Positions 48,144-57,249 of a DNA stretch of 64,000 nucleotides are shown here, one piece after another (within the stretch, counting starts at the first letter, position 1; the number at the start of each line of letters is the position of its first letter). The stretch comes from Paenibacillus phytorum. Lineage in GTDB: Bacteria; Bacillota; Bacilli; Paenibacillales; NBRC-103111. A program made the position numbers and the translations under genes. Location: assembly GCF_013141715.1 (NCBI RefSeq), contig NZ_WHOA01000069.1, positions 1-64,000 on the forward strand, written 5' to 3'. Under the pieces are notes generated by a model. That model had not been told where the DNA came from, made no database searches, and was given only the letters and a program-made list of their open reading frames with translations.

Positions 48144-48749
48144 TTAACAATCCGCATCGGGTGCGGCTGTATGATAAAGTTGTTCCGCTTCATCAGGTAG
48201 GTATACAGCTCTTGTACCGCCAATCAGCTTAGGCCGTGTAAAAGCCATCGTGACATAGGCATGGCCAATGTTGCGCACTGGCGGCCTTGCTGGCACAGCA
48301 ACTGGGCGCAGATGCATCCCGATGAGCGTGCTGCCAATATCGATTCCGGCATGTGCCTGAATCGTTTCGACAACAACCGGCTTCGCGAAATGGCGATACG
48401 CATAGGAGGCCATCGAACCTCCGGCCCTTGGCACCGGAATGACAGAGACAGGCTCAAGCTGAGGCATATGCGATAGCAGCTCTTCCTCTATAACGATTGC
48501 ACGGTTCAAATGCTCGCAGCATTGAAAAGCTAAGTGCAGCCCGAACTCGCGGCTTATGCGCTGCGCCGTTTCAAAAATCGGCTTGGCTGCATCCAGCGTA
48601 CCCGATGTACCGATCCTATGCCCGAGAATTTCACTTGTGCTCGTTCCAATAATCAGAATGTGACCTGATCTTAGATTGCCGACTTTGACCAATTCCCGAA
48701 GATTCGTTTCCAAAGCCTCGGCAATATTAGAAAGAATGGAATCTGTCAT
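48144..48749 (-). CDS. ywlG: TIGR01440 / DUF436 family protein (YwlG)
   Basis: 201 residues from ATG 48749 (TDSILSNIAEALETNL), with GAGGG six bases before it; the longer frame to 48878 runs back into rpiB. YwlG-type proteins stand between rpiB and glyA in Bacillales and have no settled function. Visible are GHILIIGTSTSEILGHRIGTSGT near the start in segments, a FQCCEHLNRAIVIEEE motif and VPRAGGSMASYAY. The Cys pair and the Gly/Ser-rich loop suggest a small-molecule or nucleotide site, which is inference. Confidence 0.85.
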   Translation of the reverse strand: MTDSILSNIAEALETNLRELVKVGNLRSGHILIIGTSTSEILGHRIGTSGTLDAAKPIFETAQRISREFGLHLAFQCCEHLNRAIVIEEELLSHMPQLEPVSVIPVPRAGGSMASYAYRHFAKPVVVETIQAHAGIDIGSTLIGMHLRPVAVPARPPVRNIGHAYVTMAFTRPKLIGGTRAVYLPDEAEQLYHTAAPDADC

Positions 48750-48789
48750 CGTGATCCCTCGCTTCTGGAATTTTCCGTTAGGAAATATT

Positions 48790-49248
48790 CTATGGATGCA
48801 ATGTGAAACGGTCTTCGATACTTTGCACTTTGTTAATGCGATTCTGGTGGCGAACACCTTGGGAAAACTCGGTTTCAAGCCAGATTTTCACGATTTCCTC
48901 AGCTACACCCGGTCCAATAACACGTTCCCCTAAGGCTAGTACGTTCGTATCATTGTGCTCACGCGTCGCTTTCGCTGAAAATAGATCATGTACGAGTGCA
49001 CAGCGGATGCCCGGAACCTTATTCGCGGCAATTGACATCCCGATACCCGTTCCGCAAATCAGAATACCTTTGTCAGCTTCGCCTGATACCACTTGCTCAC
49101 AAACTTTAAGCGCATAGTCGGGATAATCGACCGAATCTGCACAGCTGCAGCCGTAATCGACGACTTGGTGACCTAATGACTCAATAAAAGGAATGATAAC
49201 ATCTTTCAAACGATAGCCTGCATGATCCGCACCTAAAGCAATTTTCAT
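48790..49248 (-). CDS. rpiB: Ribose-5-phosphate isomerase B
   Basis: 152 residues from ATG 49248 (KIALGADHAGYRLKD). Interconverts ribose-5- and ribulose-5-phosphate. Active-site marks are GADHAGY, the catalytic Cys in DYGCSCADSVDYPDYA, CGTGIGMSIAANKVPGIR and HNDTNVLALGERVIG. AAAGGAG lies ten bases before the ATG. It is the first gene after the ZTP riboswitch and its terminator, so the unit rpiB-ywlG-glyA is predicted to respond to ZTP, linking pentose phosphate, one-carbon and purine supply. Confidence 0.95.
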   Translation of the reverse strand: MKIALGADHAGYRLKDVIIPFIESLGHQVVDYGCSCADSVDYPDYALKVCEQVVSGEADKGILICGTGIGMSIAANKVPGIRCALVHDLFSAKATREHNDTNVLALGERVIGPGVAEEIVKIWLETEFSQGVRHQNRINKVQSIEDRFTLHP

Positions 49249-49317
49249 GAATAGAACGCTCCTTTGCTTGTTCAAAATTCGACCATCCTATTATATCCCA
49301 AAGCTCACCAGAAAACG

Positions 49318-49359
49318 AAAAAAAGAGCGGACACGCTAGAAAACGCGCGTTGCTCTTTT
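49318..49359 (-). terminator. Expression-platform terminator of the ZTP riboswitch
   Basis: AAAAGAGC/GCTCTTTT outer arms with inner CGC/GCG pairing and a run of seven T on the minus strand. It begins immediately after the aptamer's CCTGGGCA and lies before rpiB. Confidence 0.85.
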
Positions 49360-49432
49360 GCCCAGGCGACCGGCCGTATAGCTCAATGCTCCATTGTGGT
49401 TACTCCCACTCGTCGCCAGTTACATTGAGTCT
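49360..49432 (-). ncRNA. ZTP riboswitch (pfl motif)
   Basis: On the minus strand the conserved features come in order: P1 strand CTCAATG, then TAACTGGCGA, a GTGG/CCAC hairpin, ATGGAGC, the closing CATTGAG, and after a linker CCGGTCGCCTGGGCA. ACTGGCG, GGAGC and CGCCTGGGCA are the hallmark bases of the pfl/ZTP class, which senses the folate-stress alarmone ZTP and as a rule turns expression on. A sigma-A promoter sits so that transcription begins just before the aptamer, and a terminator follows it. The controlled unit is rpiB-ywlG-glyA; glyA is a classic ZTP target. Confidence 0.92.
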
Positions 49433-49446
49433 TGATTGATAGCTCT

Positions 49447-49475
49447 ATTTTATCGCATTCTACCCCATGTGTAAA
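49447..49475 (-). promoter_or_regulatory. Predicted sigma-A promoter of the ZTP-rpiB-ywlG-glyA unit
   Basis: Minus strand: TTTACA (49475-49470), 17 bases, then TAAAAT (49452-49447). The start point falls about ten bases before the first aptamer stem. Confidence 0.78.
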
Positions 49476-49509
49476 GATGTATCCGCAATTCGTATATCTA
49501 GAACCTGAG

Positions 49510-50103
49510 TTATTTGGAGCTTTCATTTCTTATACGTATTTTCTGAACCAATTTATCTAAACTCCCGCTGATTTCCTTAGCCGTTTGTCGGTAAATCTCT
49601 ATGGAGCCTCCGAACGGGTCAGAAATGTCAAAGTCAGGAATCGCATGTTCAAGTTTAAAAATCCGGCTTCTTTCTTCTATAGACACTGCTTGCGAAAGAG
49701 CCTGTTTGAGCTGAAGCTCCGTAACGAGCTGCTCCCTTTCCTCAATCGCCTGTAAAATATGAGCATCATCCTCGACGTACTCTTTAAGCGTAAATGTTTT
49801 CTCAATCGCACCCGGAAAGCGCTGGATGACCGTACGCTTATGACCCGTCGTCATCGTCAAAATGAGATCAGCCCAATTCACTTCAGACTCTTGGATCGCC
49901 AAAGAACTAATGGAATCCTTAAACCCCGCTTCCTGTAAAAGCGATGCACTATTTCGGGAAATTGGACCGCCCGTCACCGCGGATACCCCTGCTGAACGAA
50001 CCTCCGCCGCAAGCCCTTCTTGGTGCACCCTAATACGCAGCAAACCTTCTGCTAATGGACTGCGGCACGTATTTCCTGTACAGACAAATAGAATTCGCAA
50101 CAT
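49510..50103 (-). CDS. ywlE: Low-molecular-weight protein arginine phosphatase (YwlE-like)
   Basis: 197 residues of the LMW phosphatase family. The P-loop FVCTGNTCRSPLAEG has Cys8, Arg14 and a Thr at position 12; that Thr marks arginine phosphatases such as B. subtilis YwlE, while tyrosine phosphatases have Ile or similar. The general-acid Asp lies in the ISDPFGG loop. YwlE reverses arginine phosphorylation by McsB. AGGAGG precedes the ATG. The protein is longer than YwlE (~150 aa) by a charged insertion around residues 105-140. Position beside rpiB fits the B. subtilis order. Confidence 0.88.
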   Translation of the reverse strand: MLRILFVCTGNTCRSPLAEGLLRIRVHQEGLAAEVRSAGVSAVTGGPISRNSASLLQEAGFKDSISSLAIQESEVNWADLILTMTTGHKRTVIQRFPGAIEKTFTLKEYVEDDAHILQAIEEREQLVTELQLKQALSQAVSIEERSRIFKLEHAIPDFDISDPFGGSIEIYRQTAKEISGSLDKLVQKIRIRNESSK

Positions 50104-50161
50104 GATTCCCTCCTAATCGTAAGCATAAGCTAAGATGAAAACTTTCTATACCCCTATTGTA

Positions 50162-50722
50162 TCATAGTAAAAACTTGATCCCAAACGTGAGCAAAATTAG
50201 CCCGCCAAACGCCTCGCCATACTCGCCTACCCAGCCGCTTACCCGCCTACCAACCATTAAACCGGCGATGGAAAGCAAGCCCCCAAACAGACCAAATATC
50301 AGCACCGTCAACACAATATCCGTAGCAAACATACCAAGAGATACACCCACAGAGAATGAATCAATACTAACGCTAAGTGAGAAGATCGTCAGGCCCAAAA
50401 TTGACCTATGATCAAAAGAAGTCGCTTCTTCTCCACGAATCGAACTATACACCATATGCGAACCCAGCAGAATGAGCAAACATCCCCCAGCGGCTGTAGC
50501 GACATTACCAAGCAGCGAAGAAACATATTGCCCCATAAACATACCCATTAAAGGCATGAGGACGTGGAAAACAGCAATTACGACGCTTATTTTCATAATA
50601 TCAATTAAACGAATACCCTTCATCCCTATGCCAATCCCTAAGGAAAAAGCATCCAGGCCCAAAGCAATCGCCATAATAATAATTGTTACCAGCTGCCCAA
50701 ATTCCATCCCAGATGCGAGCAT
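50162..50722 (-). CDS. mntP: MntP-family manganese efflux pump
   Basis: 186 residues and six membrane helices. The two MntP repeats are seen: ALGLDAFSLGIGIGMKG and SVSIDSFSVGVSLGMF, each with the conserved Asp in D-A/S-F-S. Exports Mn2+ in characterised members. ATG 50722 has AAGGGGG eight bases before it and is preferred to GTG 50743. It lies between ywlC and ywlE, as ywlD does in B. subtilis. Confidence 0.9.
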   Translation of the reverse strand: MLASGMEFGQLVTIIIMAIALGLDAFSLGIGIGMKGIRLIDIMKISVVIAVFHVLMPLMGMFMGQYVSSLLGNVATAAGGCLLILLGSHMVYSSIRGEEATSFDHRSILGLTIFSLSVSIDSFSVGVSLGMFATDIVLTVLIFGLFGGLLSIAGLMVGRRVSGWVGEYGEAFGGLILLTFGIKFLL

Positions 50723-50786
50723 AGCGCTATCCCCCTTGTCCACGTTTCTCTCTCAAGATATGCGGACAAACAGGGAATCATGCTAG

Positions 50787-51860
50787 CTAAACACGTACAA
50801 GCTGATGACCGGCTGCCTTACGAAGTCGATTCATAATCGCATGGCCAATCCCCGTTTCTGGACAGCCCTCTGCAGCAATATATTGAATGCCTTCCTGATC
50901 AAATTGCCTTAACGCAGCATAAAGATCCTGAGCGATTGTTTCCGGTTGCGATAACGATCCACAGGCAATAACCAAATCAGCATGGTAACGAGAAGCTCTC
51001 TCCTCAAAAGTAAGAATACCCGTTGACTCACCTCGTGCCTTGGCGGCATCAATATCTTTTTGGATCCATTCAGTAACAGTTTCTAAATCTGCACCTTGAA
51101 CGATATGCATAAATCCTTTTGGTGCGTAATGTGTATACTTCATCCCTGGAGCACGCGGTGTTTCGGAATCTTGTACCTCTTCCCGCTCTGGCTCATGAAT
51201 CCGAATAGCAGGCAGAGCCGATTGCAGCTGCTCTGCCGTAACGCCGCCTGGACGTAAAATGTATAGCTCACCGCCTACAAGCTCGATCACAGTCGACTCA
51301 ACACCAACCCCAGTTGCACCACCATCCACAATCCCGCCAATCCGACCATCCAAATCATCTCTGACATGAGATGCGAGTGTTGGACTAGGTCTGCCTGAGC
51401 TATTGGCACTCGGCGCGGCTATGGGAAGTCCCGCTTCACGAAGAAGCTGCAAAGCTACGGGATGATCCGGAATTCGTACACCTACAGTCTTAAGACCAGC
51501 GGTTACTGACGGCGAAATGCCACCTGTTTTCACAGGCAGCACAATAGTAAGAGGACCCGGCCAGAAAACCTCCATAAGCTGGCGATGATCCGCTGTTATA
51601 CGATCAAATAGAATTAAACTTGAGAGCTGTTCGACATCAGCAATGTGAACAATCAGCGGGTTATCTGAAGGCCGACCTTTCGCAGAGAAAATCCTTTCGA
51701 CCGCTGCAGTATTCGTAGCATCTGCCCCAAGACCATATACAGTCTCTGTAGGAAAGGCTACAGTTTCACCACTTCGGAGAAGCAGGGCAGCTTCAGCTAA
51801 ATCCCCACCTATCTCGGTTCCTATACCCTGATCCACTTTCCAGTATTTTGTCACGATCAT
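50787..51860 (-). CDS. ywlC: L-threonylcarbamoyladenylate synthase (Sua5/YwlC)
   Basis: 357 residues. The Sua5/YrdC domain fills residues ~20-215, with ETVAFPTETVYGLGADATN, GRPSDNPLIVHI and LPIAAPSANSSGRPSPT as signatures. The C-terminal Sua5 domain (residues ~245-357) makes it the long Sua5 form and not TsaC. It makes threonylcarbamoyl-AMP for the t6A37 modification of ANN-decoding tRNAs. AGGA precedes ATG 51860. It stands between spoIIR and mntP, as in B. subtilis. Confidence 0.94.
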   Translation of the reverse strand: MIVTKYWKVDQGIGTEIGGDLAEAALLLRSGETVAFPTETVYGLGADATNTAAVERIFSAKGRPSDNPLIVHIADVEQLSSLILFDRITADHRQLMEVFWPGPLTIVLPVKTGGISPSVTAGLKTVGVRIPDHPVALQLLREAGLPIAAPSANSSGRPSPTLASHVRDDLDGRIGGIVDGGATGVGVESTVIELVGGELYILRPGGVTAEQLQSALPAIRIHEPEREEVQDSETPRAPGMKYTHYAPKGFMHIVQGADLETVTEWIQKDIDAAKARGESTGILTFEERASRYHADLVIACGSLSQPETIAQDLYAALRQFDQEGIQYIAAEGCPETGIGHAIMNRLRKAAGHQLVRV

Positions 51861-51917
51861 CTATCATCCTAACTTCAAAATAAAATTCTGATCCTAAATG
51901 GCAACTGGTGACTTTTC

Positions 51918-52676
51918 TTAGCTGAACCACGATACGATCTTCTTCACCATTTCCCAAATAAAAAACTTAACTTGTGGCTGCTTAGCATCAACGGATTCCG
52001 TTTTTTCTTCTATTTGTGCATCCTTAACGTCTTTAACGGCAGGCTTAGATTTGTCGGGTTTAACCGTTGGAGCAACTTTACTGTCTTTCGTTGCAGGTGT
52101 AGGAGTTGATTGTACCTTCCCATCACCCTCTGTTTTCGCTACAACCGCAGCCGATGCTACCGCTTCTCCGGATAAGGAATCCACGAAACATAATGGCGGA
52201 AACAACACACACCACCAGTTCTGACCTTCCCCCGTTCCAATCGTCACGCGCAGCGCTTCATATTCTCCCGCCGGATACACTTCATTACCGTACATTTTTG
52301 TTGGAAAAGGAACTTTACCGAGCTCAACTGTATGTGAATAGCTATAGCCACGCGCTTTAATCATTTGTCCAACTAGTATATCAAACTCGGGCAAGTGGGC
52401 TTTTACTACTTCTCTTGCGTCATCCAGCGTTTGAGGTCCAACGACCCACTCCTGCATACGAGCAATAATAGCATCACGAATCTCGCGTTTCAACGCTTGA
52501 TCCTGCGCCGAATCGGAGTTTGCTAGAATACGTAAGCGAATAGATTCTTCCGGTATCGTAGGCGAAATAACTGCCGCATTTGAACGATTCGATTCCCAAC
52601 AAGTTATCATAACAATAAGTGCAAAAGCTACTAATAATAAAGATTTATAAGAATGACGATTAGATCTCTTAACCAT
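51918..52676 (-). CDS. spoIIR: Stage II sporulation protein R
   Basis: 252 residues. SpoIIR is secreted from the forespore and triggers SpoIIGA to process pro-sigma-E. There is an N-terminal export signal (SYKSLLLVAFALIVMITCW), then the family core with ESIRLRILANSDSAQDQALK, the RDAII helix and NWWCVLFPPLCFVD, the last carrying the conserved Trp/Cys/Pro. A Lys/Thr/Pro-rich tail (residues ~185-240) is longer than in B. subtilis. AAAGGGG precedes the ATG. A sigma-F promoter is expected, but I did not find a clear one. Confidence 0.93.
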   Translation of the reverse strand: MVKRSNRHSYKSLLLVAFALIVMITCWESNRSNAAVISPTIPEESIRLRILANSDSAQDQALKREIRDAIIARMQEWVVGPQTLDDAREVVKAHLPEFDILVGQMIKARGYSYSHTVELGKVPFPTKMYGNEVYPAGEYEALRVTIGTGEGQNWWCVLFPPLCFVDSLSGEAVASAAVVAKTEGDGKVQSTPTPATKDSKVAPTVKPDKSKPAVKDVKDAQIEEKTESVDAKQPQVKFFIWEMVKKIVSWFS

Positions 52677-53047
52677 GAGGAAAAGCCCCTTTCCCTTCGC
52701 TTCTACTAGCCAGTATGGGCAATAAGAGGAGGAGCTAAACCTAGTAATCTATTTAAATTTGTGAAAAATGATAGAGTTGGGTTGGGTGGGATCGTTAGGT
52801 AGTGGGAAGAGGTGGCTTTTGGTTGAAAGAGGTGGGATTAACGGTGAAAAACATCGTTATCAGGCCCCTGATTACTCGGAACCCACTGGTAAGGATGAAA
52901 AACACTCTTATCTGACACCAATTCCTTCGAATCAACCTGGTAGCTTGTCTGTAAGAGTGAAAAACATCACTAAAGAGACTCTTCTGCTCATATAAACAGC
53001 TTTAGTGATGAAATACACTTATCAGACACCAAAACCTCGGTGCCATC
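52677..53047. repeat. Gene-free interval with four imperfect GTGAAAAACA repeats
   Basis: Units start near 52843, 52893, 52956 and 53006 and follow the pattern rTGAAAAACAytyTTATCwGACACC, spaced 50-63 bases apart. The last two also form an 11-bp inverted repeat, CATCACTAAAG (52965-52975) with CTTTAGTGATG (53000-53010). No gene or promoter is evident. Confidence 0.65.
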
Positions 53048-53075
53048 CAAAAATTATCGCGTTGTTTCCCAACGC
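53048..53075 (-). terminator. Probable terminator after prmC
   Basis: GCGTTG-GGAAA-CAACGC stem-loop, then GATAATTTTTGG on the minus strand, 13 bases after the prmC stop. The stem is short (6 bp). Confidence 0.6.
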
Positions 53076-53087
53076 TACGAATTCCCT

Positions 53088-53972
53088 CTAGTCTCGCGGT
53101 CGGATCGCGATCACATGGCGATCAATGCCCTGGAGATCCGGCACGAATCGGATCTCGTCCCAGTCAGCGGCGGCGCGCAGCATCGCCGCAACAGCCTCCG
53201 CCTGCCGTATGCCCACCTCGAACCCGACCACAGTCGGGATTCGCGGCAGCTGCGGCAGCTGCGAGATCATCCGGCGGTAAAGGTCGAGTCCCTCGACACC
53301 GCCGAACAAAGCCGTGTGCGGCTCAAACAGCCGCACCTCCGGCTGAAGCGCCGGCAGGTCGCCATCAGGGATATACGGTGGGTTAGACACCAGTATATCT
53401 GGCGCGATCCGGCGCGCAATAAAGGGCTCGAGAAGATCGCCCTCGAGCCACTCCACCCGCGCAGCCACGCCGTGGCGCTGCGCATTCACGCGAGCCATCT
53501 CCAGCGCTGCCGCGGAGATGTCGCTAGCCGCCACGCGCCACGCAGGGCGCGCGTGTGCCACAGTCACCGGGATCGCTCCGCTCCCGGTGCCCACATCCGC
53601 AAGCAGCGGAGCGCCTTGCGGGAACAGACGCGAGCCCTCGTGAAGCAAAGCTTCCACGAGCAGCTCCGTCTCCGGCCGCGGAATCAGCACGGCCGGGCTA
53701 ACCGCAAAAGGAAGGCCGAAGAAATCCTGCTCGCCGATAATATACTGCACCGGCTCACCCGCGGCCTTCCGCTCCACTAGCTGGCGCCACGTCTCCGCCA
53801 GCTCCACAGGAAACTGTTCCGGAAAACGGAACAGCAGCTCCGTCCGACTGCAGCCCAGCAAGTGCTGCAGCAGCAGTTCCACACAGGAAGCAGCCTCGGC
53901 CACACCGAGCTTCCCTAAAAAAGAAGAAGCCTCAACAAAGGCTTCTCTTAAACTCTTAGCAGCAGTCGACAT
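53088..53972 (-). CDS. prmC: Peptide chain release factor N5-glutamine methyltransferase PrmC
   Basis: About 294 residues. Methylates the Gln of the GGQ motif in release factors; its substrate PrfA is encoded directly upstream. The SAM-binding LLADVGTGSGAIPVTVA and the catalytic NPPYIPDGDL motif are intact, as is the N-terminal helical domain. The start overlaps the prfA stop (GTGATG); either GTG 53975 or ATG 53972 fits the GGGGAG upstream. The gene is strikingly G+C-rich compared with its neighbours. Confidence 0.94.
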   Translation of the reverse strand: MSTAAKSLREAFVEASSFLGKLGVAEAASCVELLLQHLLGCSRTELLFRFPEQFPVELAETWRQLVERKAAGEPVQYIIGEQDFFGLPFAVSPAVLIPRPETELLVEALLHEGSRLFPQGAPLLADVGTGSGAIPVTVAHARPAWRVAASDISAAALEMARVNAQRHGVAARVEWLEGDLLEPFIARRIAPDILVSNPPYIPDGDLPALQPEVRLFEPHTALFGGVEGLDLYRRMISQLPQLPRIPTVVGFEVGIRQAEAVAAMLRAAADWDEIRFVPDLQGIDRHVIAIRPRD

Positions 53973-55048
53973 CACATTGCCTGCTCCCCGTTATCCAAAG
54001 CATCGGACTGCGCTGCAATCGTGAGCGCCGAAACGATCTCTGCCATGTCACCATTAAGCACAGTTTCTAAACGATGCAAAGTCAAACCAATACGATGATC
54101 GGTAATCCGGCTTTGCGGGAAGTTATACGTGCGAATACGTTCGGAACGGTCACCCGTACCTACCTTGCTTTTACGCTCGCCCGCATATTTCGCTTCCTCT
54201 TCCTCACGCATTTTATCGGAAATACGTGTACGAAGCACGCGCAGCGCTGACTCTTTATTCGAGTTCTGCGATTTACCATCCTGACAAGTCGCTACGATAC
54301 CCGTAGGTACGTGCGTCACACGCACAGCGGATTTCGTCGTATTAACTGACTGACCGCCCGCTCCACTTGAACAGAACGTATCAACGCGAATATCCGCATC
54401 ATGGATGACAATCTCAACATCTTCCGCTTCCGGCATAACCACTACCGTCGACGTTGAGGTATGGATACGTCCACCTGATTCCGTTACAGGAATTCGTTGT
54501 ACACGGTGCGCCCCACTCTCATACTTCAACTTACTATAAGCGCCTTTACCGGTGATCATGAAAATAATCTCTTTAAACCCGCCCAAATCGTTCACAGAAG
54601 CATCGAGAATCTCCGTTCTCCATCCTTGTGCGTCCGCATAACGCGTATACATGCGATACAAATCGCCCGCGAACAAAGCAGCTTCGTCGCCGCCTGCCGC
54701 ACCGCGAATTTCGACGATTACGTTCTTATCATCATTAGGGTCTTTAGGCATCATGAGCATTCTAAGTTGTTCTTCCAACTTGGCAGATTGTTCGCTAAGC
54801 TCATCGATCTCCATTTTGACCATTTCACGCATTTCATCGTCCAGCTTTTCGTTTTGCATCACTTTAGCATCGGCCAGCTGTTCGCTCACACTCTTATATT
54901 CGTTATAAGCATCATATGCTTCTTGAAGATCAGATTGCTCTTTCGAGTATTCTCTAAGCTTCTTCGTGTCACTTGTTACATCCGGGTCACACAACAGTTC
55001 GCTTAATTTATCATAGCGGTCCACAATGGACTGAAGTCGATCCAACAT
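53972..55048 (-). CDS. prfA: Peptide chain release factor 1
   Basis: 358 residues, reads UAA and UAG stop codons. The peptidyl-hydrolysis motif [18 protein letters not shown] is present with the methylated Gln, and the N-terminal coiled coil (domain 1) and the [20 protein letters not shown] segment are typical. AAGGAG lies nine bases before the ATG. Its stop overlaps prmC. Confidence 0.97.
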   Translation of the reverse strand: MLDRLQSIVDRYDKLSELLCDPDVTSDTKKLREYSKEQSDLQEAYDAYNEYKSVSEQLADAKVMQNEKLDDEMREMVKMEIDELSEQSAKLEEQLRMLMMPKDPNDDKNVIVEIRGAAGGDEAALFAGDLYRMYTRYADAQGWRTEILDASVNDLGGFKEIIFMITGKGAYSKLKYESGAHRVQRIPVTESGGRIHTSTSTVVVMPEAEDVEIVIHDADIRVDTFCSSGAGGQSVNTTKSAVRVTHVPTGIVATCQDGKSQNSNKESALRVLRTRISDKMREEEEAKYAGERKSKVGTGDRSERIRTYNFPQSRITDHRIGLTLHRLETVLNGDMAEIVSALTIAAQSDALDNGEQAM

Positions 55049-55081
55049 ATAGGATCACTCCTTTCTTTACTTTTTTATTAA

Positions 55082-56182
55082 TTACACATTAAATCTGAAA
55101 TGCATGACGTCCCCGTCATTTACCACATACTCTTTACCTTCGAGACGAACTTGGCCTTTTTCTTTCGCACCATTCATCGACCCTGCAGCTGCCAAATCAT
55201 TATAAGAGACGACTTCAGCACGAATAAAACCACGTTCGAAATCGGTATGAATAACACCAGCCGCCTGAGGAGCCTTCGTTCCCTTGCGGATTGTCCATGC
55301 TCTTACTTCTTGCACCCCAGCTGTGAAATACGTGTACAAGCCAAGTTTTCTATAAGCTGCTTTAATCAATCTATTCAAGCCGGACTCTTGAAGTCCCAAC
55401 TCTTCGAGGAACATCGCTTTTTCTTCATCTTCCAACTCAGCGATTTCGGACTCAACCTTCGCACTGATCGACACCACTTCGTTGTTTTCGCTCTCAGCAA
55501 ATTCTTTCACAATTTTCACAAAAGGATTTTCATCTGCTGTTGCTACTTCATCTTCACTCACGTTTGCCGCATAAAGCACGGGTTTCATGGTTAATAAATG
55601 AAGGTCGCGCACGAGAAGTTTCTCATCTTCGCTGAGATCTAGACTGCGTGCCGGCTTATCTGCATAAAGCGCTTCTTTAATACGCTCTAAACACTCCACT
55701 TCAGCAACAACTTTTTTGTCGCCGCCCTTGAGGTTTTTGCGCGAACGCTCAATCTTCTTCTCTACCGACTCTATATCTGCCAAAATTAATTCAAGATTAA
55801 TCGTTTCGATATCGCCGATCGGATCCACTTTACCGGAAACGTGGGTAATATTATCATCTTCAAAACAACGAACAACATGCACAATGGCATCCACTTCACG
55901 AATGTGTGCCAAAAATTTATTTCCAAGCCCTTCGCCTTTGCTCGCACCCTTTACCAAACCCGCAATATCAACGAATTCAAAGGCTGTCGGGACAATGCTC
56001 TTAGGCACAACGATCTCTACCAGCTTCTGCAATCTCTCGTCTGGTACTTCTACTACCCCAACATTCGGATCGATCGTACAGAACGGATAATTCGCAGATT
56101 CTGCCCCCGCCTGTGTAATTGCATTAAACAATGTCGATTTTCCTACGTTCGGTAGACCGACGATACCTGCTTTCAAAGCCAT
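55082..56182 (-). CDS. ychF: Redox-regulated ATPase YchF (Obg family)
   Basis: 366 residues. P-loop [15 protein letters not shown], switch segment [29 protein letters not shown] and the NVSE motif (in place of NKxD) that explains ATP preference are all visible, with a C-terminal TGS domain ([17 protein letters not shown]). It binds ribosomes in other bacteria. AAGGAG lies 11 bases before the ATG. A -10-like TATAAT sits about 45 bases upstream. Confidence 0.96.
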   Translation of the reverse strand: MALKAGIVGLPNVGKSTLFNAITQAGAESANYPFCTIDPNVGVVEVPDERLQKLVEIVVPKSIVPTAFEFVDIAGLVKGASKGEGLGNKFLAHIREVDAIVHVVRCFEDDNITHVSGKVDPIGDIETINLELILADIESVEKKIERSRKNLKGGDKKVVAEVECLERIKEALYADKPARSLDLSEDEKLLVRDLHLLTMKPVLYAANVSEDEVATADENPFVKIVKEFAESENNEVVSISAKVESEIAELEDEEKAMFLEELGLQESGLNRLIKAAYRKLGLYTYFTAGVQEVRAWTIRKGTKAPQAAGVIHTDFERGFIRAEVVSYNDLAAAGSMNGAKEKGQVRLEGKEYVVNDGDVMHFRFNV

Positions 56183-56242
56183 TGTAGTTACAACTCCTTA
56201 ATTTTCGAAAATCATCCTTCTTATTATATAGCACTTGGAACT

Positions 56243-56263
56243 CAAAAAAAAGCCTGAAGGCTA
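56243..56263 (-). terminator. Short terminator overlapping the PilZ gene stop
   Basis: AGCC-TTCA-GGCT hairpin followed by eight T on the minus strand. The stem includes the stop codon region. Confidence 0.65.
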
Positions 56264-56995
56264 TTGATTCGCCGCAGACTTTTTTTCCGTTGCTTTTTTA
56301 AATTGCGCTTCCCGCTTCTGTACGAAGTACGTTTCGATCTGATTCGTAAGGATAAAACCCCTTAGCGCATTGGTTTTTTCCTGCGGAATGTCGATATAAC
56401 TAGCCCCATAATAGAAACCATTTTCAACCTTTTCTTTTCTTACAATTTCCATCGAACAAGTCATCGTAAAGCCCAAATCCAGCTCAACTTCGAGGTGTGA
56501 ATGCTTTTGAACGATCTTATCAACCATAGAATTATCATTAATGGAAAATCCTAAGCCGTTGATAGATATATTTTTGATTGAAATACCAAGTGGGTTTTCA
56601 AAGTGATGTTTATTCCTTTTATTCATATCCTGAAGTCCGAATACGAGACCTGTATGTTTCACATCCACACGTGGGAATTCCCGTTTTTCTGCGAATTTCT
56701 TACGATTTTCAGGTGGATTAATGACAATGACGGAGCCGAATTCTTTGGCAACAACGGTTGTATTCATCACAAACAAACCGGATTTGGTATAAACCGTCAT
56801 TTTCGCTTTATCACCAAGTTGAAAGACATCATATTCCGGTAATTCTACCTCAATAATGTCTCCGAGTGCATAGGTTAGTACGCCAGTGGCTACGAAATCG
56901 TCCTTTCCCAACACCGCCTTACTATCGATTAGTACATCAGCGTCATATCCCTCCTTGCTTCCGTAATATTTCATGACGTTATACCCGTTGGCCAT
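56261..56995 (-). CDS. PilZ-domain c-di-GMP receptor (YcgR-like, two-domain)
   Basis: 244 residues. Residues ~1-95 form a beta-rich YcgR-N-like domain; residues ~100-220 form a PilZ domain with both ligand motifs, RxxxR (REFPR, 105-109) and N-x-S-x-x-G (NISING, 142-147). It should therefore bind cyclic di-GMP, as YpfA/DgrA flagellar-brake proteins do. ATG 56995 has GAGAGGTG nine bases before it. A c-di-GMP-I riboswitch and terminator lie just upstream, so receptor synthesis appears controlled by its own ligand. Whether it acts on flagella or exopolysaccharide is not shown. Confidence 0.9.
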   Translation of the reverse strand: MANGYNVMKYYGSKEGYDADVLIDSKAVLGKDDFVATGVLTYALGDIIEVELPEYDVFQLGDKAKMTVYTKSGLFVMNTTVVAKEFGSVIVINPPENRKKFAEKREFPRVDVKHTGLVFGLQDMNKRNKHHFENPLGISIKNISINGLGFSINDNSMVDKIVQKHSHLEVELDLGFTMTCSMEIVRKEKVENGFYYGASYIDIPQEKTNALRGFILTNQIETYFVQKREAQFKKATEKKSAANQ

Positions 56996-57047
56996 TATAA
57001 TTAACACCTCTCCCTTTACCCAAGTTATTCCACTATATAAAAATAAA

Positions 57048-57080
57048 CTGCCCCTGTATGCAGGAGCAGCCTATTACCTT
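57048..57080 (-). terminator. Expression-platform terminator of the c-di-GMP riboswitch
   Basis: CTGCTCCTG-CATA-CAGGGGCAG (9 bp, one wobble) at 57069-57048, then TTTATTTTTA on the minus strand. Its 5' arm can instead join the antiterminator formed by GGTAATAGGCTGC (57078-57066) and the aptamer's 3' strand. Confidence 0.85.
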
Positions 57081-57101
57081 AATCAAGAAAGCATCGATTT
57101 T

Positions 57102-57180
57102 CGGTAACCAGGCTGCCATAGTTCCAAAGGAACCGTAGACCCTTAGCTTTGCGTCCTTGCTTTTCAACAAGTTTGCCATT
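57102..57180 (-). ncRNA. Cyclic-di-GMP-I (GEMM-I) riboswitch
   Basis: On the minus strand the class signature is read in order: GGCAAAC, a short hairpin with a GAAA-type tetraloop region (CTTGTTGAAAAGCAAG), GGACGCAAAGCTA, AGGGTCTACGG, a second hairpin (GGTTCC/GGAACT), then TATGGCAGCCTGGTTACCG. GGACGCAAAGC, GGGTCTA, the GGCAGCC region and GGTTACCG are the conserved GEMM-I blocks. It lies 107 bases before the PilZ gene with an intrinsic terminator between. GCAGCC and TTACC of the aptamer can pair with GGCTGC and GGTAA ahead of the terminator, so ligand binding should favour termination. Confidence 0.92.
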
Positions 57181-57249
57181 TTCGAACCTTGCTATTTTAT
57201 TTCTACCTATCACGTTCTATATGGTCTAAAAGACCTACTAATATCTATC

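Noticed and set aside
52843-53030. CRISPR array
   Set aside because: The repeats are imperfect and unevenly spaced, only four in number, and no cas genes are present.
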